Shown piece after piece: positions 8,798-17,023 of a stretch of 47,198 nt of DNA; the first letter of the stretch is position 1, and each line of letters begins with the position of its first letter. Where the stretch lies: positions 1 to 47,198 of the forward strand of contig NZ_QWGR01000024.1 in assembly GCF_003576475.1 (NCBI RefSeq). Direction: 5' to 3'. Origin of the DNA: Maribellus luteus. Lineage in GTDB: Bacteria; Bacteroidota; Bacteroidia; Bacteroidales; Prolixibacteraceae. Position numbers and translations under genes: made by a program. Under the pieces are notes generated by a model. It made no database searches. It saw nothing but the letters and a program-made list of their open reading frames with translations, and was not told the origin of the DNA.

Positions 8798-9520
8798 TTA
8801 CCAGCCGGTGGCCAGCACGTCAACCAAATGAATGGTTTTGATGGGAAGATTCTGTTTACGAATGTAGGCGTCCATGTTCATTAAACAGGAAGCCTCGGTA
8901 GAAACAATGTACTCGGCCCCGGTTTTTAGAGCATTCTCGACCTTTTGCTCGGTCATCGCCGAAGAAATATGATGAAATTTGGCTGCAAACGTTCCCCCAA
9001 AACCACAACAGGTTTCCAGGTTTTCCATTTCAACCAAGTCCAAACCCTTTACTTTTTCCAGAAGTTGGCGCGGCTCCGATCTAATACCATATTCCCTTAA
9101 TCCCGCACACGAATCGTGAAAAGTAACTTTATGATTAAAAACGGCACCAACTTCCGAAATCTGCAAATGATTGATCATAAAATCAGAAAATTCAAAGATT
9201 CGTTTTTTTAATGCCTTTGATTTCTCCAAGTTAACTTCGTCTTCGGCAAAAAGTTTATGATAATAATTGCGGACAAATCCGGTACACGAAGCAGAAGGAG
9301 CCACCACAATTTCGGCTTCATCAAAATCCTGGATAAATTTTCGCGCCACTGTGCGGGCTTCATTCCAGTAACCACTATTAAAAGCAGGCTGCCCGCAACA
9401 GGTTTGTTCCGGACTATATTTTACTTCACATCCTGCTTTTTCAAGCACTTTTACAAAGCTCCACGCAGTATCAGGATAAAACTGATCGATAAAACACGGA
9501 ATAAAGACATCGACACGCAT
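8798..9520 (-). CDS. LutA/YkgE-like (Fe-S)-binding oxidoreductase subunit
   Basis: 240 residues with two cysteine-rich CCG domains: CCGQPAFNSGYW (from residue 41) and CCGFGGTFAAK (from residue 171), plus further ligands Cys9, Cys79 and Cys138 (HDSCAG). This is the layout of the LutA/YkgE subunit of the LutABC lactate dehydrogenase and of heterodisulfide-reductase-like electron carriers. The usual partners LutB and LutC are not adjacent, so it acts with subunits encoded elsewhere or in another redox complex. The role in lactate oxidation is from the family, not from context. Confidence 0.85.
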   Translation of the reverse strand: MRVDVFIPCFIDQFYPDTAWSFVKVLEKAGCEVKYSPEQTCCGQPAFNSGYWNEARTVARKFIQDFDEAEIVVAPSASCTGFVRNYYHKLFAEDEVNLEKSKALKKRIFEFSDFMINHLQISEVGAVFNHKVTFHDSCAGLREYGIRSEPRQLLEKVKGLDLVEMENLETCCGFGGTFAAKFHHISSAMTEQKVENALKTGAEYIVSTEASCLMNMDAYIRKQNLPIKTIHLVDVLATGW

Positions 9521-9595
9521 ACTGGCTATTTTGGCATGAAATTACACTAAAGAATGAAGAACAGAAAAGAGTTTCATTGAAATACTTAAAACAAA

Positions 9596-9623
9596 AAAAG
9601 CGAGGCTTTTCAACCTCGCTTTT
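9596..9623 (-). terminator. tRNA-Trp terminator
   Basis: AAAAGCGAGG, loop CTTTTCAA, CCTCGCTTTT. On the minus strand the stem is followed by a run of seven T immediately after the tRNA 3' end. Confidence 0.85.
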
Positions 9624-9624
9624 G

Positions 9625-9697
9625 CACGGGAGGAGAGACTCGAACTCCCGACACCTGGTTTTGGAGACCAGTGCTCTACCAACTGAGCTACACCCGT
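9625..9697 (-). tRNA. tRNA-Trp (anticodon CCA)
   Basis: Cloverleaf read on the minus strand: acceptor ACGGGTG/CTCCCGT with one T-T mismatch, D arm GCTCAGTTGGTAGAGC, anticodon stem CTGGT/ACCAG with loop CTCCAAA (CCA at 9662-9664), T arm GGGAGTTCGAGTCTCTC, discriminator G. CCA is not encoded. Confidence 0.93.
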
Positions 9698-9735
9698 ATG
9701 TTTTATTAAAGAACAACGCTTTTATTTAGCGTCTG

Positions 9736-9743
9736 CAAATATA
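9736..9743 (-). promoter_or_regulatory. -7 box of tRNA-Trp promoter
   Basis: Minus-strand TATATTTG, a match to TAnnTTTG, 39 bp upstream of the mature tRNA 5' end. Confidence 0.5.
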
Positions 9744-9870
9744 ATCATTCATTCCAAATTACCTAAGCTGCCCGGAGAAAATATCTGCTGAAATTGATAC
9801 AATTTCGAACCCTTTTCTCTGTCATGAACCGCCCTCAGGTAAAAAGTTATTAACAGTATGTCAAATAAAA

Positions 9871-9895
9871 AATCCACCAGTTATTCCGGTGGATT
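9871..9895 (-). terminator. tRNA-Ser terminator
   Basis: AATCCACC, 9-nt loop, GGTGGATT, with T tracts on both strands. It lies just after the tRNA-Ser 3' end in the minus direction. Confidence 0.8.
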
Positions 9896-9901
9896 TTTCT
9901 G

Positions 9902-9986
9902 CGGAGAGAGAGGGATTCGAACCCCCGGTACCTCTCGGTACAACGGTTTTCAAGACCGCCGCAATCGACCACTCTGCCATCTCTCC
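9902..9986 (-). tRNA. tRNA-Ser (anticodon TGA)
   Basis: 85-nt class II tRNA on the minus strand: acceptor GGAGAGA/TCTCTCC, anticodon stem GCGGT/ACCGT with loop CTTGAAA (TGA at 9950-9952), long variable arm TACCGAGAGGTA, T arm GGGGGTTCGAATCCCTC, discriminator G. Confidence 0.95.
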
Positions 9987-9996
9987 GGATGCGGTG

Positions 9997-10026
9997 CAAA
10001 AGTAGATTAATTTTTTAAACCGCAAA
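9997..10026 (-). promoter_or_regulatory. tRNA-Ser promoter
   Basis: On the minus strand a -33 TTTG (10023-10026), 18-bp spacer and -7 TACTTTTG (9997-10004). This is the best two-box Bacteroidetes promoter in the window. Confidence 0.7.
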
Positions 10027-10270
10027 AAGTTTTTCGTCAAATTTTTCAGGAAGTGCTGAAAAAAAAAGGGTTTTAGGGTTTGGTTTTTTAAAACTAATTT
10101 CTGAATTTAGCTAAGCTTTAGTTAAAGCACTCTGAAAGTATTGATTTTACTGATGTTTGGACGTACCGATATCAATATCTCAGAAAAAACTAAGATTTAA
10201 ATTAGAATTAACTACAATAACTAAGTACTTTAATTTCAATCACTTAATTAATTATTTTAAATTTTGCCTT

Positions 10271-10543
10271 ATGAATAAAGCACAATTAATTGACGCAATG
10301 GCCGAAAAAGCAGGCCTTAGCAAAGCCGACGCAAAAAAAGCATTAGACGCTTTTATTGATGCAACAACTGACGCTCTTAAAGGCGGTGACAGAGTTGCTC
10401 TCGTTGGATTTGGCTCATTATCTATCTCTGAACGTGGTGCCAGAACAGGTAGAAACCCACAAACTGGTAAAGAAATTACAATTCCTGCTAAAAAGGTAGT
10501 TAAATTCAAAGCTGGTGCTGAATTAGCTGACGCAGTGTCATAA
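10271..10543 (+). CDS. HU-family nucleoid protein
   Basis: 90 residues, the standard HU length. Small basic DNA-bending dimer. The helical N-terminus starts [20 protein letters not shown]; the DNA-binding arm holds [14 protein letters not shown] (about residues 60-73) with the tip proline, and the signature [18 protein letters not shown] is intact. An in-frame extension back to 10157 exists but is AT-rich and not HU-like, so I start at the ATG that begins MNKAQ. A hairpin terminator follows. Confidence 0.95.
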   Translation: MNKAQLIDAMAEKAGLSKADAKKALDAFIDATTDALKGGDRVALVGFGSLSISERGARTGRNPQTGKEITIPAKKVVKFKAGAELADAVS

Positions 10544-10568
10544 CATACACTACAGGCAAAGAAACTTG

Positions 10569-10595
10569 AAGGGAGGCATTTTGCTTCCCTTTTTT
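10569..10595 (+). terminator. HU gene terminator
   Basis: AAGGGA...TCCCTT stem with inner GC pair and a T6 tract, 25 bp after the HU stop. Confidence 0.8.
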
Positions 10596-10749
10596 ATTGT
10601 TCCTTTGCAGCACAATTAATTTTAAAGCAAATCCAGTTTCACATAAGAAACCATTTGCTGACTGTTCACGAGCTTCGTTTTTCATTCATCAACCTATAAT
10701 TATGTAATGAAAAAATTTGATGTTCGTTTGTGACACAAGAAAACCAAAG

Positions 10750-11427
10750 ATGGACAAAAAACTACTTGAATACTTATCCGGATATATTACCCCTCAACGA
10801 CTGGAACTCTACAATAAAGTACTGGCTACCCGAACCAGGTACCTTACCGTTGTGCTGGAAGACATTTTTCAGGCACAGAATGCCAGCGCTGTTTTGCGTA
10901 CCTGCGACTGTTTTGGCGTACAGGATGTACACATTATTGAGAACCGGAATGAGTTTAAAGTAAACCGCGAGATTGCCATGGGCTCCTCGAAATGGCTGAC
11001 AATGAAAAAATACAATGGCGCTGAAAACGGAAACCTGGAAGTGATCCGAAAACTAAAAGCTGAAAACTACCGGATTGTTGCCACCACGCCGCATTTAAAC
11101 GATCAGGAACTACCTGATTTCGATCTATCCAAAGGGAAAACTGCCCTGGTGTTTGGATCAGAGCTACCGGGTATTACCGACAGCATTATCAACGAAGCCG
11201 ATGAGTTTCTGAAAATCCCCATGTATGGTTTTACCGAAAGTTTCAATATTTCGGTTTCAGCAGCTATTATACTTCATCATCTCACCCTTAAAATGCGTCA
11301 GGATAATAATATTGACTGGCGTTTGAGCGAGCAGGAAAGCGATGAGATAAAGCTGGAATGGATCCGGAAAGGCATTAAACGGCCCGACCTGCTCGAAAAA
11401 AGATTTCTGAAAGGCAATATTTCGTAG
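10750..11427 (+). CDS. trmH: TrmH-type tRNA (guanosine-2'-O) methyltransferase
   Basis: 225 residues from ATG 10750 (MDKKLLEYLSG). SPOUT fold with the three family motifs: motif 1 NASAVLRTCDCFG (about residues 44-56) with the catalytic Arg, motif 2 LVFGSELPGI and motif 3 IPMYGFTESFNISVSAAIILHH. The FQAQNASAVLRT opening and the length fit the TrmH branch, which methylates G18 of tRNAs. Other SpoU members (rRNA-directed) are possible but usually carry an extra N-terminal L30e-like domain, absent here. Longer in-frame starts (10717) add only an unlike leader. Confidence 0.88.
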   Translation: MDKKLLEYLSGYITPQRLELYNKVLATRTRYLTVVLEDIFQAQNASAVLRTCDCFGVQDVHIIENRNEFKVNREIAMGSSKWLTMKKYNGAENGNLEVIRKLKAENYRIVATTPHLNDQELPDFDLSKGKTALVFGSELPGITDSIINEADEFLKIPMYGFTESFNISVSAAIILHHLTLKMRQDNNIDWRLSEQESDEIKLEWIRKGIKRPDLLEKRFLKGNIS

Positions 11428-11533
11428 GATAAGGAAAATGGGAAAAGGAAAAAGTTAGAAGGTTGCAAACAAAAGTATTAACGGCAAAAAATATTACAAC
11501 CGCATTAAACGACCTGATAAATATGCCTGACGC

Positions 11534-12724
11534 CTATCTGGCGCGTTTTGATTTTTCCCAGTTTACTGACTGCCGTCCTTTGAGGTAACGCATTACACCG
11601 CGAATCCCGGCATAGTTGATCATTACAAAATAGTAAGGTGCAAAAAATAGTTTTACCCGCATTCTCTTGTTCTCAAAATACCACCCCAGCAAAGCAATAG
11701 TGTAGCATACCAACTGAACCCAAAACACAAGAGCATAGAAATTGGCAGGGCTCCAGTTGTCCTGTTTTATCACCAACAACAGATTTACCCAGGGCAGTAC
11801 AAACAAAGCAAGAGGCGTAATCGTCCAGCGTAAAACCTTGTGCGAAAAATATTGCCACGAAAGAATGCCATATTTGAACGGATTCATCAGCCCTTTTAAA
11901 CGAAAAATAGTCTGCACTCCGCCTGCTGCAATCCGTATTTTTCGTTTTAACTCTTCGTGCACATTTAACGAAGCCGTTTCTTCAGCAAAAGCATTGGGTG
12001 CGTAGGCAATCTTATATCCCTTCATGGCAATACGCAGCGAAATAATAAAATCGTCGAGCAAGGTATCGGTTTCCACTTCTTCAAAAAGCCTGGTCCGAAT
12101 GGCAAACAACTCGCCAACTGCCCCCACTGCCGAGTTCAGTTCCGAATCGTTTTGTTTGATCCACGATTCCAATTTCCAGTATAGCCCCTCTCCTGCTCCG
12201 GCGGCGGTTTCCGAATCATTTTCGATGATCCTTTTCTCGCCGGCCACACATCCCACATTTTCGTCGCTAAACCGCTTTACTATTTCCCGGATCGAATTCT
12301 CGCCAAGCAAGGTATTTGTATCCGAAAAAATAACAAGCGGTGCTTTTACGAATTTCATTCCCCGGTTCATGGCGTGCATTTTCCCGCGTCTTTCAGGCAG
12401 ATGATAGACTTCCAGCTCGGGATACGCCTTCAGCAAATCAGGTGTTCCGTCGTCCGAACCATCTGTTACCCATACATATTGTATTTTCTCTTTGGGATAA
12501 TCAAGTGCAAATGAATTCTCTATTTTCTGCCGGATATAATCCTTTTCGTTGTAGGCAGTTACGAACAAACACACCTCGGGTTCAAAAGAATCCTTGTACC
12601 GACTTTTTTTATGCGGGGAAATTATATGCTTAATTTTTACCAGCAACCACAACACCAAACCATAACCCAGGTATGTATAAAACAGAATGAATAACAGTCC
12701 CCAGAACAAAATGGTCAGCATCAT
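11534..12724 (-). CDS. membrane glycosyltransferase family 2
   Basis: 396 residues: N-terminal helix (about 3-23), a GT2 catalytic domain (VCLFVTAYNEKDYI at about 52, WVTDGSDDGT, FSDTNT as the DxD-type metal site, and DDFIISLR as acceptor site), then three to four C-terminal helices (about 300-380). The layout is that of processive, hyaluronan/cellulose-synthase-like enzymes or of GT2 used in surface polysaccharide assembly. The ATG overlaps the stop of the GT4 gene upstream (ATGA), so the two are translationally coupled and likely serve one glycan. Confidence 0.88.
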   Translation of the reverse strand: MMLTILFWGLLFILFYTYLGYGLVLWLLVKIKHIISPHKKSRYKDSFEPEVCLFVTAYNEKDYIRQKIENSFALDYPKEKIQYVWVTDGSDDGTPDLLKAYPELEVYHLPERRGKMHAMNRGMKFVKAPLVIFSDTNTLLGENSIREIVKRFSDENVGCVAGEKRIIENDSETAAGAGEGLYWKLESWIKQNDSELNSAVGAVGELFAIRTRLFEEVETDTLLDDFIISLRIAMKGYKIAYAPNAFAEETASLNVHEELKRKIRIAAGGVQTIFRLKGLMNPFKYGILSWQYFSHKVLRWTITPLALFVLPWVNLLLVIKQDNWSPANFYALVFWVQLVCYTIALLGWYFENKRMRVKLFFAPYYFVMINYAGIRGVMRYLKGRQSVNWEKSKRAR

Positions 12725-13923
12725 TTAATGTATTGTTTATAAAAATCAATGAGTTTACTGGCAGCAGCTAAGTTATCAAATTTTTCGTGTATAAAGCCGA
12801 TGGCATTTCGTCCGATGCTATCAAACAGGTCCTTGTCTTCAACCAGTTTCGACACAGCTTCTACAAATTGCTCAGCTGTTTCTGCAATCATAATGTGCTT
12901 GTCTTTTTCCACTTCAATACCTTCGGCTCCAATTGGCGTAGAAACAATGCTTTTTCCGAGCGCCATCCCTTCGATGATTTTCACCCGCATACCGGATCCG
13001 GAAAAAAGCGGCACTACCATAATCGCCTTTGAATTCATGAATTCATACGCATCGGCAATTTCACCTAAAAACTGAACGTTAGGCTGATCAAATTTCTTTG
13101 CCATCCAGGCCGGTGCATTTCTTCCGGCCACATAAAACTTTAGATCCGGGTATTTTTTGTGGATAGCCGGCCAACACTCCTGTACAAACCAAAGCAATCC
13201 TTCCTGGTTGGGGCCCCACTCCATCGATCCGATATGAAAAAGCGAGGGATACTCGAGGTTACGCGCATTGGGAAACAACACCGAACTATCAATCCCGGTT
13301 TGCGAAACCATCGAAGGTTTGCGGTTGCCCATTCCGTAAAGGATGGATTCGTCGCGTTGTGTAATCGGCACCAACACATCGTAGTTGTTTAACAGGCGGG
13401 CCTCAAACTTACGGATTCTGATAGCCAGGTTTCTCAGGTAAAATTTCTTGAGGCCCTGACTTATCTCGGCCGACCTGGCCCAAATCTCGTGTTCGATATT
13501 GTGTGCCCGGTAAACGATCAATGCTTTCGAAAATTCGCGGATCAAAGAAATATACGGACACACGTATAAACCTTCCAACTGGATAATGTCGAATTCCTTT
13601 TCAGTAAGCAGCCGTATTAATTCGGTTGAGAAATTGTCAGCAATAAAGCGGCTTGCATTGTAAGGTTGCTGCGAAAAAAGGAGGTTCACAACCGCTTTGA
13701 TGGCACTGATTCTTGCCGGAACATCTACCAGCCTGAATTCAGCCAGGTTTTTAATGCTTTCCGGAATCTCGTCCAGCGTAATGTGGTGTTTTACCGTATT
13801 CATCGATAAAACAGTCACATCGTGACCAAGCAGGGAAAAACCCTTTGTCAGATTCATACAGGCGATGGCACCACCGTCCTTGGTAGGATAAGGCACTTTA
13901 TTGGTTACCTGTAATATTCTCAT
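12721..13923 (-). CDS. glycosyltransferase family 4 (GT-B)
   Basis: 400 residues with GT-B features: N-terminal MRILQVTNKVPYPTKDGG glycine-rich acceptor loop, C-terminal domain with a donor site around GSGMRVKIIEGMALGKSIVST (the E of the EX7E motif is in IIEGMALGK) and PIGAEGIE. Cytoplasmic or membrane-associated. It is the middle gene of a three-gene minus-strand unit: 4 bp after the LptF/G permease gene and overlapping the GT2 gene by 4 bp. The sugar donor cannot be deduced. Confidence 0.88.
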   Translation of the reverse strand: MRILQVTNKVPYPTKDGGAIACMNLTKGFSLLGHDVTVLSMNTVKHHITLDEIPESIKNLAEFRLVDVPARISAIKAVVNLLFSQQPYNASRFIADNFSTELIRLLTEKEFDIIQLEGLYVCPYISLIREFSKALIVYRAHNIEHEIWARSAEISQGLKKFYLRNLAIRIRKFEARLLNNYDVLVPITQRDESILYGMGNRKPSMVSQTGIDSSVLFPNARNLEYPSLFHIGSMEWGPNQEGLLWFVQECWPAIHKKYPDLKFYVAGRNAPAWMAKKFDQPNVQFLGEIADAYEFMNSKAIMVVPLFSGSGMRVKIIEGMALGKSIVSTPIGAEGIEVEKDKHIMIAETAEQFVEAVSKLVEDKDLFDSIGRNAIGFIHEKFDNLAAASKLIDFYKQYIK

Positions 13924-13927
13924 GGCA

Positions 13928-15409
13928 CTACTCTTTCTTTTCTTTTTTTGAAATTAGCTTCGACAAGCCCAGCTTGCTAAACAACTTCGTATAAGTTTCG
14001 CTTGACATAATCGAAGAATCGGTAACCGCTTTGTAGGTCAGCCAAACTCCGAGCGGTAAAAAGATAAACGACGAAAACCACATTCCGCCAAACATCGACC
14101 ACACATCTTCCCGCGCCGATTTCTCGCCGGTCATGGAGATGATATAATAGAGGATGAACATAAGAATTGAAACGATTACCGGCATTCCCAATCCTCCTTT
14201 CCGGATAATCGCCCCCAGTGGTGCACCGATAAAAAAGAAGATCAATACAGCTACTGACAGCGTAAATTTCCGATGCCGTTCCATTTTATACTTGTTCAGC
14301 CACTTTTTCCGGCTGTACAGCTGGCTTTCGTACATGTTAATATTTTGCGTTACACTCCGCGCATTTTGCAGCGCAATACCCGCAATTTCGGCCTGCACCC
14401 ATTTATCTCGGCCGGTGAAGAAAGTATCAAAATCGAAAATGGAGTCTGCCACCGGCACATCGGCTTCTATCTTTAGCGAGTCGTGCCGTTGCACCAGGTT
14501 GTGCATTTTCCGGGCAATGGTAGCATTCAGGTTGATTTGTACCATGTATTTGCTCAACTGCGAATAGTATTCGTCAGAAAGCGTGTCTTCCATCGCCTGA
14601 AGCTCTGTAATCGACAACATGCTATACTTGTTTCGGAAAAGATCTTCGTCTTTGCGGTTAAAATCAAAACCACGCACTTTAACCCGGATGATCTGCTCAT
14701 CAAACGAATCGCGCCGGAAGCCGTTATTGTCGCTCCCCTTGGTACTTTGCGATTTGTCTTCGGCATAGTTTACTCCGTGAAACAAGTTCAACACCATATA
14801 CTGTTTGTCTTCGGTGATCCGTAACATTCCCGAGTCGGCCACAGTAACACTTTCGTTTACTTTTCCTGAGGTATGATCGTAAATCAGCAAATCGTACAAC
14901 ATTTTGGTTTTGCTGTCTTTTCGGCCCACTTTAATGCTGTAGCCATCCATTTCGTTGGTAAATACTCCCGACTGCAACACCAACTCCGGGCGCTGCTGTT
15001 TTACACTGTACATGAGGGTTTGAAACCGAAGATTTGTTTTGGGAATGATGTTGTTTGAGAAATAAAAAGCAGAAAATGTTACCAGCACTGCGATAACCAT
15101 TAAAGGTTTCATGATGCGAAAAAGCGAAATTCCCGCCGACTTCATGGCCACCAGTTCGTAGTTCTCACCCAACGAACCAAAGGTCATTATCGATGCCAGA
15201 AGCATGGCCAGCGGAAAGGCCAGTGGCAACAGGGCAAAACCGGCGTAGAACATCATCTCGCCCAAAACGTCGAATTCAAGTCCTTTTCCTACCAGGTCGT
15301 CAACGTATTTCCAAAGAAACTGCATCAATAAAACGAACAGCACGATGAAAAAGGTCATAATAAAAGGACCAACGAAAGACTTTATAATGTATAAATGTAA
15401 GCGCTTCAT
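13928..15409 (-). CDS. LptF/LptG family permease
   Basis: 493 residues with the YjgP/YjgQ layout: N-terminal helices (about 12-32, 50-75, 98-120), a large periplasmic beta domain (about 130-370), then three C-terminal helices (about 385-470). The start MKRLHLYIIKSFVGPFIMTF is typical of Bacteroidetes LptF/G. These proteins form the inner-membrane part of the LPS export ABC machine with LptB. The periplasmic insert is longer than in enterobacterial LptF. The operon with two glycosyltransferases supports an envelope-glycan role. Confidence 0.9.
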   Translation of the reverse strand: MKRLHLYIIKSFVGPFIMTFFIVLFVLLMQFLWKYVDDLVGKGLEFDVLGEMMFYAGFALLPLAFPLAMLLASIMTFGSLGENYELVAMKSAGISLFRIMKPLMVIAVLVTFSAFYFSNNIIPKTNLRFQTLMYSVKQQRPELVLQSGVFTNEMDGYSIKVGRKDSKTKMLYDLLIYDHTSGKVNESVTVADSGMLRITEDKQYMVLNLFHGVNYAEDKSQSTKGSDNNGFRRDSFDEQIIRVKVRGFDFNRKDEDLFRNKYSMLSITELQAMEDTLSDEYYSQLSKYMVQINLNATIARKMHNLVQRHDSLKIEADVPVADSIFDFDTFFTGRDKWVQAEIAGIALQNARSVTQNINMYESQLYSRKKWLNKYKMERHRKFTLSVAVLIFFFIGAPLGAIIRKGGLGMPVIVSILMFILYYIISMTGEKSAREDVWSMFGGMWFSSFIFLPLGVWLTYKAVTDSSIMSSETYTKLFSKLGLSKLISKKEKKE

Positions 15410-15531
15410 TAATTTGATTTCTGCACAAGAAACGTGTACAAAGCTAAGTTATTTTAGCATTTGGGAAAGGGAAAAGAGTTAAGATTCCTTACGATTTCCT
15501 AAAAAATAAGAAACGGAAACAGCCGGACAAA

Positions 15532-15912
15532 TCAGGAACCAACCAAATGTTTGAGATCTGAAACCTGGGTCTCCCACAAATTCTTTGTTTCTTCCTCTTC
15601 GCCCTCTTCTGCAAAATCAGTAATCAGCAGCGAAACATCTCCGGTCAGTTCATCCTGGGTTATACGAAACTCAAAGTAAGTTCCCTCTTCTTCATCCACC
15701 CAGCTAAAACGTACCAACCTGTTTTCTTTTTGCAGGGTCATTTCTGCCGTTTGTTCTGTTTTATCCCAGATGAAAGTAAATTTTTTCCCCTTTATGCGTA
15801 CATCATCAGCAAACCACTCGGAAAGTCCAGAGGCTGTGCTCAGCCTGTTATACAGAACTTTGGGAGAGCAGTTAATGAGGAATTCAATTTGTATTTTAGT
15901 TTTGTCTGGCAT
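15532..15912 (-). CDS. START-like (SRPBCC/AHSA1-type) domain protein
   Basis: 126 residues from ATG 15912 (MPDKTKIQIEFLIN). A single helix-grip domain: N-terminal strand, LYNRLSTASGLSEWFADDV helix, central strands ending in a very acidic loop (FAEEGEEEETKN) and a C-terminal helix. Proteins of this type in Bacteroidetes are annotated START-like or AHSA1-like; ligand unknown. The upstream extension to 15957 is rejected because MPDKT is the conserved N-terminus and the extension is hydrophobic and unlike the fold. Confidence 0.75.
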   Translation of the reverse strand: MPDKTKIQIEFLINCSPKVLYNRLSTASGLSEWFADDVRIKGKKFTFIWDKTEQTAEMTLQKENRLVRFSWVDEEEGTYFEFRITQDELTGDVSLLITDFAEEGEEEETKNLWETQVSDLKHLVGS

Positions 15913-16029
15913 TCGTTTGATTTTCGGCAATATATATATTATGAACGGAACTAACAAACTCGAATTTCCGGCCGGATAAAGTTCTTTTTAAAAAAATGAG
16001 AAAATCTGGAGGTAAATAAAAATAAATAC

Positions 16030-16037
16030 TATATTTG
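16030..16037 (+). promoter_or_regulatory. -7 box of tRNA-Met promoter
   Basis: TATATTTG, matching TAnnTTTG, 67 bp before the tRNA 5' end. No good -33 TTTG. Confidence 0.5.
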
Positions 16038-16104
16038 CACCGCGAAATTCAAAACCGGTTAGCGTACCGGAGCAGTCGAAAAGACAGAAATTAGCAATAA
16101 AAAT

Positions 16105-16178
16105 GGCGAGGTAGCTCAGCTGGTTAGAGCGCATGATTCATAATCATGAGGTCGGCGGTTCAAGCCCGCCTCTCGCTA
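16105..16178 (+). tRNA. tRNA-Met (anticodon CAT), intact integration target
   Basis: 74 nt: acceptor GGCGAGG/TCTCGCT with two G-T pairs, D arm GCTCAGCTGGTTAGAGC, anticodon stem CATGA/TCATG with loop TTCATAA (CAT at 16139-16141), T arm GGCGGTTCAAGCCCGCC, discriminator A, no CCA. Everything from base 16135 on is duplicated at 46797, so the 3' part of the present gene was restored by the inserted element. CAT could also be a tRNA-Ile2 if C34 is lysidinylated; the first pair is G-T rather than the mismatch of an initiator, so elongator Met is preferred. Confidence 0.95.
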
Positions 16179-16185
16179 CTGAAAA
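16135..16185 (+). repeat. attL (51-bp direct repeat)
   Basis: Starts GATTCATAATCATGAGGTCG within the anticodon arm and ends CTACTGAAAA past the tRNA. It is identical to 46797-46847. Strand exchange occurred somewhere within it, most likely in the anticodon or T arm as for other tRNA-targeting recombinases. Confidence 0.95.
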
Positions 16186-16187
16186 TG

Positions 16188-16225
16188 AAGCAGTTAAGAA
16201 CAACATCTTAGCTGCTTTTCTTTTT
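16188..16225 (+). terminator. element-borne terminator for tRNA-Met
   Basis: AAGCAGTTAAGA, loop ACAACA, TCTTAGCTGCTT (12 bp, one G-T), then TTTTCTTTTT. It starts three bases after attL inside the element and takes the place of the original terminator now at 46845-46877. Confidence 0.85.
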
Positions 16226-16244
16226 ATACATACCAGATACATAC
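16226..16244 (+). promoter_or_regulatory. left integrase arm-type sites
   Basis: Two ATACATAC copies at 16226-16233 and 16237-16244 (11-bp period). The same pair with the same spacing is at 46665-46683 inside the other end. Confidence 0.65.
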
Positions 16245-16281
16245 AAAATAATGGAAAAAGAGCAATGAACAGAAACTACGA

Positions 16282-16893
16282 TTACCTCTGTATATCCTTC
16301 GTTAACTCTCTGTATTTCAACCACCTTTTGTGGTCTTCATATTTCACTTTTTGTCTCATCCATCGTTCATACTCATTTTCATAAGGATGAGCAAATATTA
16401 CTATCCGCTGTTTCTTCCCAATCACTTCATGAATTATCTCATGAACAGTTCCCCTGTAGTACCCATTTCTATCTGCTAACTCAAATTCAATTTCCTCTCC
16501 CATTCTTGGAATTACAGGAAGGACAACATCTAATGAAAACATTCTTTCATTTTCATCACCTATAGTTCTACCCTTATCATCATGATACTCATTCCAATGC
16601 CTTGAAATCAAAACACGGCATTCTATTTCATTGACCATTAAGGGATTTCTAAAAAAGGAATATTTGAGTTCTTGTCTTAACTTCTTTAACCATGCATTAC
16701 ACTTAGTAACTGTAATGCCTAAATCAGCAGCTAATTTTTTGTTGGACGGAATTTCCTCCGCACCATCAATGAATTCTATTTTCTTAGTTCTCAACAAACC
16801 AATTAATGGTTGTAATCTCGATGCTTTAATCCTGCGTAATTCATCTTTCAACCTGATTAATGAAAGGATTAAATAATAATAGTTTGTCCCCAT
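16282..16893 (-). CDS. putative HTH-containing protein, unknown
   Basis: 203 residues. The first half is basic and helical, with a likely winged-helix/HTH at about 45-75 (IPSNKKLAADLGITVTKCNAWLKKL). The second half is a beta-rich domain (VVLPVIPRMGEEIEFEL) ending in a charged helix with many aromatic residues (ENEYERWMRQKVKYEDHKRW). No family is recognised. It lies just inside attL, 130 bp from the end of the defence operon and on its strand, so it could be read from the operon or on its own. A regulatory role is inferred only from the HTH. Confidence 0.65.
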   Translation of the reverse strand: MGTNYYYLILSLIRLKDELRRIKASRLQPLIGLLRTKKIEFIDGAEEIPSNKKLAADLGITVTKCNAWLKKLRQELKYSFFRNPLMVNEIECRVLISRHWNEYHDDKGRTIGDENERMFSLDVVLPVIPRMGEEIEFELADRNGYYRGTVHEIIHEVIGKKQRIVIFAHPYENEYERWMRQKVKYEDHKRWLKYRELTKDIQR

Positions 16894-17023
16894 AACTTTT
16901 TTCAGAGGCTACGTTTCGCATTATGGTATTGTTATTAAAATTAAAAGGGATTTTTAGGGTAATTACCAGAACAGCAAGATAATTACACAAAAGTAGATTG
17001 CAGAATTAGATTAAAATAGGTCT

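Noticed and set aside
9471..9716. 81-aa minus-strand frame across tRNA-Trp
   Set aside because: It translates the tRNA and terminator; not a gene.
10157..10270. N-terminal extension of the HU gene
   Set aside because: HU proteins begin at MNKAQL; the extension is AT-rich leader sequence.
16133..16384. 83-aa plus-strand frame across tRNA-Met 3' end and attL
   Set aside because: It starts inside the tRNA and reads through the terminator hairpin and arm sites.
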